NCBI GenBank assembly: GCA_034435035.1
Contig: DAOTXW010000051.1
Location: forward strand, 1-56,980
Reading direction: 5' to 3'
Source of the DNA: JAHEME01 sp034435035
GTDB taxonomy: Bacteria; Chloroflexota; Anaerolineae; Aggregatilineales; UBA3940
Length of the DNA stretch: 56,980 bases
A program made the position numbers and the translations under genes. The notes below the pieces were generated by a model that saw nothing but the letters and a program-made list of their open reading frames with translations, had not been told where the DNA came from and did no database searches. This document shows positions 41,753 through 50,972 of the stretch, in pieces (position 1 is the first letter of the stretch; each line of letters starts with the position of its first letter).

Positions 41753-43390
41753 TTAATCCGGAGGGATCTCCTTGAAGCGCTTTTCAAGCGAGACCCCGCG
41801 CTGCTTGTTGATGTTGATGGCGACGAAGTACAGCAGGATGGGCAGCAGCATGTAGAAGCCAAACGACACCAGCAGGCCACCCAGCGACAGCGTGCCGCCG
41901 AACAGAGCGGGCACGAAGGTGAAGTACACCGCTGCCACGCTGATGATCAGGCCGGCTCCGCCCGCGACCTGGATCCACGGGATGCCGAAGATGCTGGAGC
42001 GCACGATCGCCGGCGACTTCTCCCAGATGTCCGGGCGGCGGCTCGGGAAGACCAGCGCCGCGACGCTCAGGAAGATCCAGCCGAAGAACCAGATCGTGAT
42101 GGTGTAAACCTGATACTGGGACAGCAGCGGGGTAATGCAGTTGACACTGAACTGCAGCCACGAGATCGCAAAGCCAGCCAGCACCGCATAGACGGGGGAG
42201 CCGCGGCGGTTGACTTCATTCAGCTTGTCAGGCAGCATGCCGTCAAAGGCGTAGGCAAACAGGTTGCGCACCGGGGCAAACGCCAGGCCCATCGCGCCCA
42301 CCCAGTTGATGAGACCCCAGGCAAATGAGCCGCCCAGCAGCAGCAGGAGCGGGTTTTGCGTGGCGTACACCAGCAGGAACGGCGTCTGCGGGAAAGAACC
42401 GAAGATGGGGACGTCCGCGCCGTTGGCATTGAGCATCGAGATAGCTTCCATCAGATCCTTACCGATGCCGCGGTAGGTGACGAAGGTAAAGATCTGATAG
42501 TAGAGGATGAACATGAAGATCGATCCGTACTGTGCCAGCGGCTGCGCGCGATCCACGCGCTTGATCTCCCCGGCGATATTGGCCGAGTAGGTCGAGCCCA
42601 GGCAGGTCAGGTTCATGAAGGTGATGCCAGCCATGATGGTCGCCGGGACGGAGACAAAGCCGCGCTGCCAGCCAAGCTCCTGCGCTTTGGTCAGGATTTC
42701 CTGGTAGTCGATGCCCTGAAGCATCTGCATGCCGCGGGCGATGGTATCCGGGGTGACCGACAGCAGCACGCCCGCGTAGACGGCCAGCATGATCCAGGTC
42801 AGGATCAGCGCGCCCCACACGAACTTCATAAACAGTTTGGTGCCGCGGTAGATCACATAGAAGGACAGCATCAGTGAGATCGTGCCGACGATCCAGACGA
42901 GCCATGACCCCTGCGTCCGGGACAGCTCAAGGCCGAGGTTGAGCAGCCCCTCGTTCTTGCTGATCAACCCCATCTGGACGAAGGTATGGCCAAAGCCCCA
43001 GTTGACAACGTAGTTGGTATTGTTGCCCTGCCAGTTCAGGCCGACGATGGTGAGCGTCCACGAGGCGATGAACCCGAGGAAGGGCGTCAACACCCGGCTG
43101 ATGTAGATGTACTCACCGCCTGAGCGCGGCATACTGGACGAGAAATAGACATAGATCGCCGCGAACGGGATCAGGGTGAGCATGAACAGAATCGCGGCAT
43201 GCATCTGCGCGCCCTGGTACAGGGTGACCGCCCATAGCAGGTAGAAACTGGCCTGCGTGATGTTGGGGGCCACAAACGAGTATGCCAGTGCTGTCCAGGG
43301 GCTGACCACGCGCGTCATACCGGATGCCTTGCGGGCAAAGACCTCTCCCGCCTGCATCGCAGCGGATTGAGCTGCGCTTTCGCTTGCCAT
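41753..43390 (-). CDS. APC superfamily permease, cassette 2
   Basis: Membrane transporter of 545 residues with about 12-13 helices. The N-terminus FARKASGMTRVVSPWTALAY and the motif SSMPRSGGEYIYISRVLTPFLG ally it with the permease of cassette 1. AGAGGA precedes ATG 43390. In an operon with sugar kinases and an aldolase, the substrate may be an amino sugar or amino-polyol rather than a plain amino acid; that is inference from context. Confidence 0.88.
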   Translation of the reverse strand: MASESAAQSAAMQAGEVFARKASGMTRVVSPWTALAYSFVAPNITQASFYLLWAVTLYQGAQMHAAILFMLTLIPFAAIYVYFSSSMPRSGGEYIYISRVLTPFLGFIASWTLTIVGLNWQGNNTNYVVNWGFGHTFVQMGLISKNEGLLNLGLELSRTQGSWLVWIVGTISLMLSFYVIYRGTKLFMKFVWGALILTWIMLAVYAGVLLSVTPDTIARGMQMLQGIDYQEILTKAQELGWQRGFVSVPATIMAGITFMNLTCLGSTYSANIAGEIKRVDRAQPLAQYGSIFMFILYYQIFTFVTYRGIGKDLMEAISMLNANGADVPIFGSFPQTPFLLVYATQNPLLLLLGGSFAWGLINWVGAMGLAFAPVRNLFAYAFDGMLPDKLNEVNRRGSPVYAVLAGFAISWLQFSVNCITPLLSQYQVYTITIWFFGWIFLSVAALVFPSRRPDIWEKSPAIVRSSIFGIPWIQVAGGAGLIISVAAVYFTFVPALFGGTLSLGGLLVSFGFYMLLPILLYFVAININKQRGVSLEKRFKEIPPD

Positions 43391-43530
43391 GGCTCTTATC
43401 CTCTCTACTCCTCATGACGGCTCAACCGGTCGTTGAGCCCCGCGAGTACGGAAAACTGTGTGGCTGTTTACCTCACCATCGTCACTGGGCGAACTCCTTT
43501 CCAGTCGGGCTCATGGCGGCTGGCGCCGGG

Positions 43531-44361
43531 TTAGCCGGCAAGCCGGTCGGCCAGTTCTTCCAGCGCCTGCCGGGCAGGCCACTTATCACGGAACACGCGG
43601 CTGATCGCGGCCGTGATCGCCGGCGGATTCTGGTGCTGGAAGATATTGCGACCAACCGAGCAGCCCACCGCACCGGCCTCGCGGGCCTGCTCCATGCGAA
43701 CCAGCAGCTCCTCGTCACTGATCAGCGTGCCGCCGGCGAGGACTACCGGACGATCGCACGCGCGGATAATGTCAGCGAAGGATCGGGCATCGCCGCTCCA
43801 GTTAACCTTGACGATATCTGCGCCCAGCTCGGCGCACAGGCGAGCGTTGCGCTTGAGATACTCCACGCCCAGGGCGCTCGCCATATCGGTCAGATTCTGG
43901 TAGGCGTTCGGGTACTCCGCCTCAGCGATGAACGGCATCCCCTTGAACTCGCAGGTCTCACCGACTTTGGAGAGATAGGTGATCATGTCAGGCTCGTTGT
44001 CCCCCGCCAGCGCCACGTAGACCACCACCGCATCGGCGCCAATCCGCAGGGCTTCCTCTACGGAGCCGATAGGCGTGATCAGCGCGCCCGATGGGCGGCC
44101 GGCGGCGGACGCGGTGAGCATCAGCGCCAGCGAGGTATCCCGCTTGAAGTGATGCGCGTAGTGCTTCACCGTCCCGCGGCTCAACATGAGTACATTGGCG
44201 CCGCCTTCGATCACCTCGCGGACCCGGCTGCCAGTGTCATACAGACCGTCCAAAAAGGTGGGCGATGTCATGCCGTGGTCAATGGCGCAGATCAGGCAGG
44301 TATTGGTTTCCGCTTCGATCAGGCGGTTGAGCCGGATTTTCTTCCCCGTAATCGCAGACAT
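43531..44361 (-). CDS. DhnA/DeoC-type class I aldolase
   Basis: Schiff-base aldolase of 276 residues, related to DhnA, LsrF and archaeal-type fructose-bisphosphate aldolase. The N-terminal ICAIDHGMTSP carries the DHG signature; the probable catalytic Lys is in ADIVKVNWSGD, followed by VVLAGG and GCSVGRNIFQH for phosphate binding. ATG 44361 has GGGAGG upstream; a longer open frame would run into the GntR gene and is rejected. It would cleave the phosphorylated sugar formed by the FGGY kinases into dihydroxyacetone phosphate or similar, which could feed the AraM-like and GlpD-like enzymes. Confidence 0.8.
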   Translation of the reverse strand: MSAITGKKIRLNRLIEAETNTCLICAIDHGMTSPTFLDGLYDTGSRVREVIEGGANVLMLSRGTVKHYAHHFKRDTSLALMLTASAAGRPSGALITPIGSVEEALRIGADAVVVYVALAGDNEPDMITYLSKVGETCEFKGMPFIAEAEYPNAYQNLTDMASALGVEYLKRNARLCAELGADIVKVNWSGDARSFADIIRACDRPVVLAGGTLISDEELLVRMEQAREAGAVGCSVGRNIFQHQNPPAITAAISRVFRDKWPARQALEELADRLAG

Positions 44362-44407
44362 CACTTCTTTCGCCTCCCTGTGAAATAGGTGTTGAGGCCC
44401 GGCCCTG

Positions 44408-45163
44408 TCACCAGTGCGGGCCGCGCCGGTTAACCAGAAATACAAAGGCATCCGGCAGATGGTATTCCACCGAGTGCAGCACCGGACGCTCGTCCAGATC
44501 AAAGTCCGTTTGAGCGAGGCACAGCAGCGGCGCGCCTTTGGGCACATGCAGCCGGGCCGCCATCTCCACCGATGCCGCCACGGGGCGGATCCGCGCTACG
44601 CCGTGCGTGATCCGGATCGCAAAATGCTCTTCCAGAAAGGAATACAGCGACTGGCTCTGCAGATCGGTCAGGCTGATGGCGTGCTGATCCAGCAGCGCCG
44701 CCGGCAGATAGTCCAGCGACCACACCACGGGGCGGCCGTTGGCGGTGCGCACCCGGTCGATCACCACGACCGGCGTGCCTTTCTTGACCTGGAGGGCTTC
44801 GGCTACCTCCGGCCGCACGCTGATCTGGCGCACTGCTGATTCAGATGAGCCGGGCTTCAGCCCGGCCTGCCGGATCATCTCCGTGATGCCGAAGTTGACG
44901 CTCAGATCCTTGAGGATCGACGGCTCAGAGACGTAAGTCCCCAGGCCGCGCCGCCGCACGATGTACTGCTGCTGCTCCAGGACGCGCAGGGCCTCGCGCA
45001 GCGTGGAGCGTGAGACGCCCAGCATCTCCATCAGCTCAAACTCGGAGGGAAGCTGGCTTCCCGGCGCAAACTGCCCGCTGCTGATCGCCTCGCGCAGGGC
45101 ATCTGCGGTGGCGGAGGTCAGGGTCCGATGGTCAGGACGCGCAGGTCGGATGCTGGCGCTCAT
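44408..45163 (-). CDS. GntR family regulator, HutC subfamily (UTRA domain)
   Basis: Regulator of 251 residues. Residues 1-80: winged helix (ADALREAISSGQFAPGSQLP, SRSTLREALRVLEQQQYIVR). Residues about 100-245: UTRA effector domain (VVVIDRVRTANGRPVVWSLD, RITHGVARIRPV). It is embedded in the minus-strand catabolic operon and most likely controls it and the divergent GlpD-like gene through the 27-bp palindrome at 47130-47156. The effector is probably a sugar phosphate. Confidence 0.88.
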   Translation of the reverse strand: MSASIRPARPDHRTLTSATADALREAISSGQFAPGSQLPSEFELMEMLGVSRSTLREALRVLEQQQYIVRRRGLGTYVSEPSILKDLSVNFGITEMIRQAGLKPGSSESAVRQISVRPEVAEALQVKKGTPVVVIDRVRTANGRPVVWSLDYLPAALLDQHAISLTDLQSQSLYSFLEEHFAIRITHGVARIRPVAASVEMAARLHVPKGAPLLCLAQTDFDLDERPVLHSVEYHLPDAFVFLVNRRGPHW

Positions 45164-45177
45164 CGCTGCCTCACGTG

Positions 45178-46701
45178 TCAGGCTGGCGCGCTGCGCTCAA
45201 ACAGTGGGCACAGGCTGTCGTAGAGCTGGATGTAAGTCTGATAGCCATCGTCATAGACTGCCCGGTTGGCCGCGGTGGGCTCAAACCGTTCCTTGATCTG
45301 CACCATCTGGGCGGCCGCCTCCTCCACGCTGCCGAACATGCCGACGGCTTTGCCGGCCAGGATAGCCGCGCCCAGGGTAGCCGCCTCCTCGTTCATGGTG
45401 GTCAGCACGGGCCGCCCCGTGATGTCCGCCTCGATCTGCTTCCATTCGCGGCTGCGAGCTCCGCCGCCCAGGGAACGAATCTCATTGACCGGCACGCCCA
45501 TGCCCTCGATGACATCGATGTTGCGGCGCACGATGAAGCTGACCGCCTCCATGATGGCGCGGGCAAAGTGGCTGCGTCCGTGCCGCAGCGTGAAGCCGTA
45601 GAACACGCCGCGAGCCTTCGGGTTGGCCTCCGGAGCCATTGCGCCCTGTAGATGCGGCAGCATCACCAGCCCTTCACAGCCGGGCGGCACACGGGCGGCC
45701 TCGGCCCCCAGCAGATCATAGGCATCCTGGCCGGCGGCCTCGGCCACAATGCGCTCGGCCCCGCCGAACTCATCGCGGAACCAGCGCAGGACGATCCCGC
45801 CACCGGTGAAGGTGTGGAGCATGTACAGGCCGGGCAGGCCATGATAGTGGCAGGGCATCTGATCGGTGGGATCCAGGGTGGCCTGATTGACGGTGGCGCA
45901 GATCGCCAGCGCTGCGCCGGTGTTCTCACTGAACACGCCGGGGCGGATATTGCCCACGCCGATGGCCCCGCAGGCCTGATCCAGCGCTCCGGTGCAGGCA
46001 ACCGTCTCCGGGCTCAGGCCCAGCTCGGCGGCCACTTCCGGGCGCAGTCTGCCCACCGGCTCGCCGGACTCCCGGTAAGCGGGCAGCTGCTCTGGCCTGA
46101 TCTCGAGCGCCTCCAGCATCTCCGGCCACCACTGCCGTGTCCTGAAGTTCCAGTAGCAGGTGGAAGTCACCAGCGAGCCTTCACAGACGTACTCGCCCGT
46201 CAGCCGGTGCAGGAAGTAGTCCTCGATCAGCAGAAACTTCGCCGCGCGCTCGGCGACCTGTGGCTCATGCCGGCGCAGCCAGAGGATTTTGGCGGCGGGC
46301 CAGGTGGGGACGATCCGCACCTGCCCGGTGATCTCGTAGGCATGGCGATGCCCGAAGCGATCGCCCAGCTCGTCGGCCTCGGCCTGGGCGCGGTTATCCA
46401 GCCAGACGATGGCGCGGCGCAGCGGCTGCCCCGCCGCATCGACCAGCAGGAGCGTCTCGCCCTGCGCGGAGATGCCCAGCGCCCGAATGCTCGCCGGGCT
46501 GATGGCTGACTCGGCCAGCACCCGCGCAACGGCGGTCTTGAAGGCCTGCCAGTAGGTCTCTACCTCCATCTCCACCGAAAGGGCGTCCGGCGTGATCAAC
46601 GAGTACTCTTCGGTGGCTTTGGCGATCACGTTCCCATGGGGATCATGCAGCGCGCATTTGAGTGCAGTTGTTCCCAGATCAACGGCCAGGATGGCATCCA
46701 T
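45178..46701 (-). CDS. FGGY-family carbohydrate kinase
   Basis: Sugar kinase of 507 residues. Signatures: LAVDLGTTALKCALHD, AIVWLDNRAQAEAD, CTGALDQACGAIGVG, and SLGGGARSREWKQIEADITG with ATLGAAILA. It is the third FGGY kinase in the window and not a recent copy of the other two. Second gene of the minus-strand operon, ten bases after the cupin, with GAGGGGG before ATG 46701. Substrate unresolved. Confidence 0.85.
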   Translation of the reverse strand: MDAILAVDLGTTALKCALHDPHGNVIAKATEEYSLITPDALSVEMEVETYWQAFKTAVARVLAESAISPASIRALGISAQGETLLLVDAAGQPLRRAIVWLDNRAQAEADELGDRFGHRHAYEITGQVRIVPTWPAAKILWLRRHEPQVAERAAKFLLIEDYFLHRLTGEYVCEGSLVTSTCYWNFRTRQWWPEMLEALEIRPEQLPAYRESGEPVGRLRPEVAAELGLSPETVACTGALDQACGAIGVGNIRPGVFSENTGAALAICATVNQATLDPTDQMPCHYHGLPGLYMLHTFTGGGIVLRWFRDEFGGAERIVAEAAGQDAYDLLGAEAARVPPGCEGLVMLPHLQGAMAPEANPKARGVFYGFTLRHGRSHFARAIMEAVSFIVRRNIDVIEGMGVPVNEIRSLGGGARSREWKQIEADITGRPVLTTMNEEAATLGAAILAGKAVGMFGSVEEAAAQMVQIKERFEPTAANRAVYDDGYQTYIQLYDSLCPLFERSAPA

Positions 46702-46710
46702 AGCGCCCCC

Positions 46711-47046
46711 TCACTGGCCCGGCGCGCCTGCCCAGGCGATGACCAGCGGCTCCTCCCCGATGTTGATGATGGTATGGGGCAGCCCTTCGGGGATCAGCAG
46801 CGCGTCGCCTGCGTGCAGCTCGTAGTACCGCTCCTCGTCATAGACCAGCCCGTGCCCGCGCACGCACAGGTACACCTCTTCAGACTGCGGATGCCCGGGA
46901 TCGATGTTGCCGCGCTGCCCGGGCGGGACGGTAGAGGTGCCCAACCACAGCTTGGCGGTCTTGACATATTCCCGGCAATGCTCCGGGCCTTCCATGAAGT
47001 TGCGCGCTTCGGATTGGCGGATAATGGTGGCAGGTTTGGCGGCCAT
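46711..47046 (-). CDS. Cupin-domain protein
   Basis: Single-domain cupin of 111 residues. GHPQSEEVYLCVRGHGLVYD holds the motif 1 core (His, Glu) and LLIPEGLPHTIINIG motif 2 (His), so a metal site is likely, as in sugar isomerases or sensor cupins. First gene of the minus-strand operon. ATG 47046 follows AGGGGAAG. It may be an isomerase or epimerase for the imported sugar; not provable from sequence. Confidence 0.82.
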   Translation of the reverse strand: MAAKPATIIRQSEARNFMEGPEHCREYVKTAKLWLGTSTVPPGQRGNIDPGHPQSEEVYLCVRGHGLVYDEERYYELHAGDALLIPEGLPHTIINIGEEPLVIAWAGAPGQ

Positions 47047-47129
47047 AGCTTCCCCTTTCGCACTTAGAAGCGGGTGCTGACGATCAACCTGTGCGGAGCG
47101 CCGGGCTGCAGGCGCCCCGCAGAGCCGAT

Positions 47130-47178
47130 TTGTCGGGATGTCAGACATCCTGACAACCAGCCATGAATGAGTTATAAT
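47130..47178 (+). promoter_or_regulatory. 27-bp palindromic operator overlapping the GlpD-like gene promoter
   Basis: Arms 47130-47142 and 47144-47156 (TTGTC...GATGTC / GACATC...GACAA) match except for one pair, centred on A47143. The right arm contains the -35 CTGACA (47150-47155); TATAAT is at 47173-47178 with a 17-base spacer. CTTGTCAAG at 47194-47202 may be an extra half site. It lies between the divergent cupin operon and the GlpD-like gene. Confidence 0.7.
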
Positions 47179-47241
47179 GGAAAAGTGGGAATCTTGTCAA
47201 GATCGAATCGGGGCCCTGCCCTCCAACAAGGAACAAAACCC

Positions 47242-48927
47242 ATGACCACCCGAGATGAACACCTCGCCTATCTGCGTTCACAGCCTGCCACGAATGTGCT
47301 TATCATCGGCGCCGGCGCCAACGGAATCGGCACCTTCCGCGATCTGGCTCAGCAGGGTCTGGATGTTTTGCTGGTGGATGCTGGCGACTTCTGCTCCGGC
47401 GCCAGCGCCGGGTCTTCCCACATGATCCACGGCGGCATCCGCTATCTGGAGAACGGTGAGTTCCGGCTGGTGCGGGAGGCCGTCCGCGAGCGCAACCGCC
47501 TGATCCAGAACGCGCCGCACCTGGCCCGCCCGCTGCCGACCACCATCCCGATCTTCCGGCTGGCCTCCGGCCTGCTGAATGCGCCGCTCAAGTTCCTGCG
47601 GCTGCTGGATCGGCCCTCCGAGCGCGGCGCCCTGGTGATCAAGATCGGCCTGCTGCTGTATGATGCCTACACCGGCAGGCAGCGCACCGTGCCGCGCCAC
47701 ACCTTCCGGTCGCGGCAGGAGACCCTGCGCATTTTCCCGGCCATGAACCCGCAGGTGCGTTGGACGGCGACCTACTATGATGGCTTCATGCCCACCCCGG
47801 AGCGCATCTGCATCGAGCTGGTGCTGGATGCCGAGGCTGATCATCCCGGGGCGCGCGCGCTGAACTATGTGCGCGCCATCAGCGCGGCGGACGGCGCCGT
47901 GACACTGCGTGACGAGCTGACCGGCGAGCTGCTATCCGTCCGTCCTCAAATCGTGATCAACGCCGCCGGGCCGTGGATCGACCTGACCAACAGCGCACTG
48001 GGCCAGAAGACAACCTTCATCGGCGGCACTAAAGGCTCGCATCTGATCGTGGATCACCCCGAACTACGGGCCGCCATCGGCGAGCATGAGCTGTTCTTTG
48101 AGAACAAAGACGGCCGTATCGTGCTGCTGCTGCCCTACTACGATCGGGTGATGGTCGGCACATCGGACATCGCCGTGGACAACCCGGACTCGGCTCGCTG
48201 CACCGAGGAGGAAGTTGACTACTTCCTGGAGATGATCTCGCGAGTCTTCCCCGGCATCCGGGTCGATCGGTCGCACATCGTTCTGGTTTTCTCGGCAGTG
48301 AGGCCGCTGCCCGCCAGCGATGCCAGGACCACGGGGCAGATCAGCCGGGATCACAGCATCCGGGTCGTGGACGGGCCGGGTTTCCCGATCCTGAACCTGA
48401 TCGGCGGCAAGTGGACGACCTATCGGGCGTTCTCCGAACAGACGGCTGACGACGTGCTGCGGCGGCTGGGGCGGACACGCCGGGCAACCACCCGCGATAC
48501 GCGCATCGGCGGGGGCCGCGACTATCCGGCCAGCCCCGATGAACAGGCGAGCTGGCAGGCCGGGGTCGCCCGCCAGACCGGTCTGGCGCCTGAGCGGGTG
48601 GCGACCCTGTTCGCCCGCTACGGCACGCGGGCGGCGGACATTGCCGCCTTCATCGCGCAGGGGAACGATCAGCCGCTGACGGACGCGCCCGATTACTCAC
48701 GGCGAGAGATCGCCTACCTGGCGCTGCACGAGCGCGTCATCCACCTGGAGGACATCGCCCTGCGGCGGACGACGCTGGGGATGCAGGGTCGGCTGACGCC
48801 GACGCTGATCGCGGAGCTGTGCACGGCGGCGAGCGAGGCGCTGGAATGGCTGCCGGCGCGTCAGTCCCAGGAGATCGCCCGGCTGGAGGCTGTTCTGGCC
48901 GACCAGTATGCCATTCACCCGGGCTGA
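47242..48927 (+). CDS. FAD-dependent glycerol-3-phosphate dehydrogenase-like protein (GlpD family)
   Basis: Flavoprotein of 561 residues that would oxidise a polyol phosphate and pass electrons to quinone. FAD motif NVLIIGAGANGIGTFRDLA at the N-terminus; GlpD-typical SSHMIHGGIRYLENGEFRLV, PWID, GTKGSHLIVDHP, and GGKWTTYR follow; the C-terminal helical domain is present. ATG 47242 has AAGGAAC upstream. Divergent from the aldolase-kinase operon and under the shared palindrome, so its substrate may be the product of that pathway. Glycerol-3-phosphate is the family default. Confidence 0.87.
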   Translation: MTTRDEHLAYLRSQPATNVLIIGAGANGIGTFRDLAQQGLDVLLVDAGDFCSGASAGSSHMIHGGIRYLENGEFRLVREAVRERNRLIQNAPHLARPLPTTIPIFRLASGLLNAPLKFLRLLDRPSERGALVIKIGLLLYDAYTGRQRTVPRHTFRSRQETLRIFPAMNPQVRWTATYYDGFMPTPERICIELVLDAEADHPGARALNYVRAISAADGAVTLRDELTGELLSVRPQIVINAAGPWIDLTNSALGQKTTFIGGTKGSHLIVDHPELRAAIGEHELFFENKDGRIVLLLPYYDRVMVGTSDIAVDNPDSARCTEEEVDYFLEMISRVFPGIRVDRSHIVLVFSAVRPLPASDARTTGQISRDHSIRVVDGPGFPILNLIGGKWTTYRAFSEQTADDVLRRLGRTRRATTRDTRIGGGRDYPASPDEQASWQAGVARQTGLAPERVATLFARYGTRAADIAAFIAQGNDQPLTDAPDYSRREIAYLALHERVIHLEDIALRRTTLGMQGRLTPTLIAELCTAASEALEWLPARQSQEIARLEAVLADQYAIHPG

Positions 48928-49003
48928 GGCGGGGCGGAGGATGCCATGAAATCCGCCTGGAGCGGACTAAGGGCCCCGTCGGTGTGATTTGGAGGGATTC
49001 CCT

Positions 49004-49093
49004 GACCTCACCCCCGCCCTCGCTGCGCCCGGACTCTCCCTCTCCGCGCAGCTGCACAGCGTTAGCGGGGAGGGAGATCAAGGGAGTGAGGTC
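49004..49093. repeat. 90-bp imperfect palindromic element
   Basis: Outer arms GACCTCAC (49004-49011) / GTGAGGTC (49086-49093) and inner arms TCTCCCTCTCCGC (49035-49047) / GCGGGGAGGGAGA (49065-49077, one G-U). It fills the 255-base gap between the GlpD-like gene and tRNA-Gly, which holds no gene. Looks like a dispersed intergenic repeat, but no second copy is in the window. Confidence 0.5.
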
Positions 49094-49143
49094 TCCGGGC
49101 AGCCAACCCCCTCTTCATGCTGACTGACTACCCGCCCCCGGTC

Positions 49144-49172
49144 TTGCATCCCCCTGCCGACTCTGCTATAAT
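49144..49172 (+). promoter_or_regulatory. Promoter of the tRNA-Gly/tRNA-Cys unit
   Basis: TTGCAT (49144-49149), 17-base spacer, TATAAT (49167-49172). Confidence 0.65.
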
Positions 49173-49182
49173 GCAGGACGTT

Positions 49183-49254
<72 letters not shown>

Positions 49255-49292
49255 TAAGGGGGGAGGCGGGTACGCATCCCCTCGTTTTGATC

Positions 49293-49363
49293 GGCGACGT
49301 AGCCAAGTGGCAAGGCAGGGGTCTGCAAAACCCCGATCGGCGGTTCGAATCCGCCCGTCGCCT
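49293..49363 (+). tRNA. tRNA-Cys (anticodon GCA)
   Basis: Acceptor GGCGACG/CGTCGCC, anticodon stem GGGGT/ACCCC with loop CTGCAAA, discriminator T as required for CysRS. Same transcription unit as tRNA-Gly (38 bases apart). Confidence 0.95.
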
Positions 49364-49375
49364 CTGATCGTGCAG

Positions 49376-49401
49376 CCGGGGACGCTTGCCCCCGGTTTTT
49401 T
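49376..49401 (+). terminator. Rho-independent terminator of the tRNA unit
   Basis: CCGGGG (49376-49381) / CCCCGG (49390-49395) followed directly by six T. Confidence 0.85.
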
Positions 49402-49439
49402 GTACCCCACCACCCACCGGACTCAGGAGTATCCCGCTG

Positions 49440-50945
49440 ATGAACTCGACCTATGAGCAACTCACTGCCCGCCTGGGCCGCGTGCGCGACCTGGAGATGG
49501 CGGCAGCGGTGATGGGCTGGGATCAGGAGGTAGCGATGCCTCCCGGCGGCGTGCAGACCCGCGCCGACCAGCTTACCACCCTGCAGAGCCTGATGCACCA
49601 GTATCTGGTTGACGAGGAGATGGGCGCCCTGCTGGAAGCGCTGCGCTCCTACGAGGCCGAGCTTGACCCCGACTCCGACGAAGCCAGCATCATCCGGGTC
49701 AACCGGCGCGACTATGAGCAGGAAGTCCGTGTGCCGACCGATCTGGTCGAGGAGCTGGCACAGGTCACTGCTCAGGCGCAGGCGATCTGGGCACAGGCTC
49801 GCCAGGAAAGCAACTTCAAGCTGTTTGAGCCGATCCTGACCCGGGTGATGGACCTGCAGCGGCGGCTGGCAGGCTGCTTCCCGGAGTATGCCAACCCTTA
49901 TGATGCCCTGCTCGATCGCTTCGACCCGGGGGTAACTTACGAGTACATCGCCGGGGTGTTCGACGGGCTGAAACCGGGGCTGGTCCAGCTGGTGGCCGAA
50001 ATCACCGCCCACCGCGACCGGGTGGATGCCAGCCTGCTGAAGTTCCCGGTCGATGAGGCGATCCAGATGCAGCTCACCCGCGAGGTGACCACGCAGATCG
50101 GCTACGACTATACCCGGGGCCGCGTGGACAAGTCCACGCACCCGTTCAGTACACATTTCTCGACCGGAGATGTGCGGATCACCACCCGCTTCGACCCGGA
50201 GAACATCGCCTCATCGCTGATGAGTTCAGTGCACGAGGCCGGCCACGCGATGTACGAGCAGAATGTCAGCCCCGCCCTGTACCGCACCCGGCTGGATTCG
50301 GGCGCTTCGACTGCCGTGCATGAGTCTCAGTCGCGCTTCTACGAAAACATCGTCGGACGGGGGCGGGCTTTCTGGTCCTACTGGTATCCGCGCCTTCAGG
50401 CCATGGTCGCCCCAAAGCTGGACGCTGTGGACCTCGAGGCGTTCTACCGGGCGCTGAACCGGGTGGAGCCGTCCCTGATCCGCGTCGAGGCCGATGAAGT
50501 GACCTACGGCCTGCACATCATGCTGCGCTTCGAGCTGGAGAACGATCTGATCAACGAGCGGGTGAAGGTCGCCGATCTGCCTGAGATATGGAATGCGCGG
50601 ATGCAGGAATACCTGGGCATCACGCCCCCGAACGACAGGCTGGGCGTGCTGCAGGATATTCACTGGGCCTTCGGCCTGGTCGGCTACTTCCCGGATTACC
50701 TGCTGGGCAGCATCCTGGCTGTGCAGCTGTGGGAGCGCATGCAGCGCGATCTGCCGGATGTGGAGGCGCAGATCGCCCGCGGGGAGTTCGGCGCCATCCT
50801 GGGCTGGCAGCGGACGCACATCCACCAGCACGGGCGTAAGTTCACGCTCCCGGAGATCACCCTGCGGGCGACGGGCGAGACGCTGCGCTGGGAGCCTTAC
50901 CTGAGCTACCTGCGCGCCAAGTACAGCGAGATCTACGGCCTGTAA
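49440..50945 (+). CDS. M32 metallocarboxypeptidase, copy 1
   Basis: Zinc carboxypeptidase of 501 residues (thermostable carboxypeptidase 1 family), cytosolic, no signal peptide. All five family motifs are present: DVRITTR (DXRXT), HEAGH (HEXXH), HESQ, IRVEADE and GVLQDIHW. Family length is about 500. It trims C-terminal amino acids from peptides. ATG 49440 has AGGAG ten bases upstream, after the tRNA terminator. First of three tandem paralogs. Confidence 0.93.
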   Translation: MNSTYEQLTARLGRVRDLEMAAAVMGWDQEVAMPPGGVQTRADQLTTLQSLMHQYLVDEEMGALLEALRSYEAELDPDSDEASIIRVNRRDYEQEVRVPTDLVEELAQVTAQAQAIWAQARQESNFKLFEPILTRVMDLQRRLAGCFPEYANPYDALLDRFDPGVTYEYIAGVFDGLKPGLVQLVAEITAHRDRVDASLLKFPVDEAIQMQLTREVTTQIGYDYTRGRVDKSTHPFSTHFSTGDVRITTRFDPENIASSLMSSVHEAGHAMYEQNVSPALYRTRLDSGASTAVHESQSRFYENIVGRGRAFWSYWYPRLQAMVAPKLDAVDLEAFYRALNRVEPSLIRVEADEVTYGLHIMLRFELENDLINERVKVADLPEIWNARMQEYLGITPPNDRLGVLQDIHWAFGLVGYFPDYLLGSILAVQLWERMQRDLPDVEAQIARGEFGAILGWQRTHIHQHGRKFTLPEITLRATGETLRWEPYLSYLRAKYSEIYGL

Positions 50946-50972
50946 TGGCCGTCGGCAAGGAGGCCAATCATC

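Noticed and set aside
44362..44547. Longer N-terminus for the DhnA-type aldolase
   Set aside because: Overlaps the GntR gene and has no family similarity; ATG 44361 has a good ribosome site.
48928..49180. Small genes between the GlpD-like gene and tRNA-Gly
   Set aside because: Only Pro/Ser/Arg-rich open frames without ribosome sites across a palindromic repeat.
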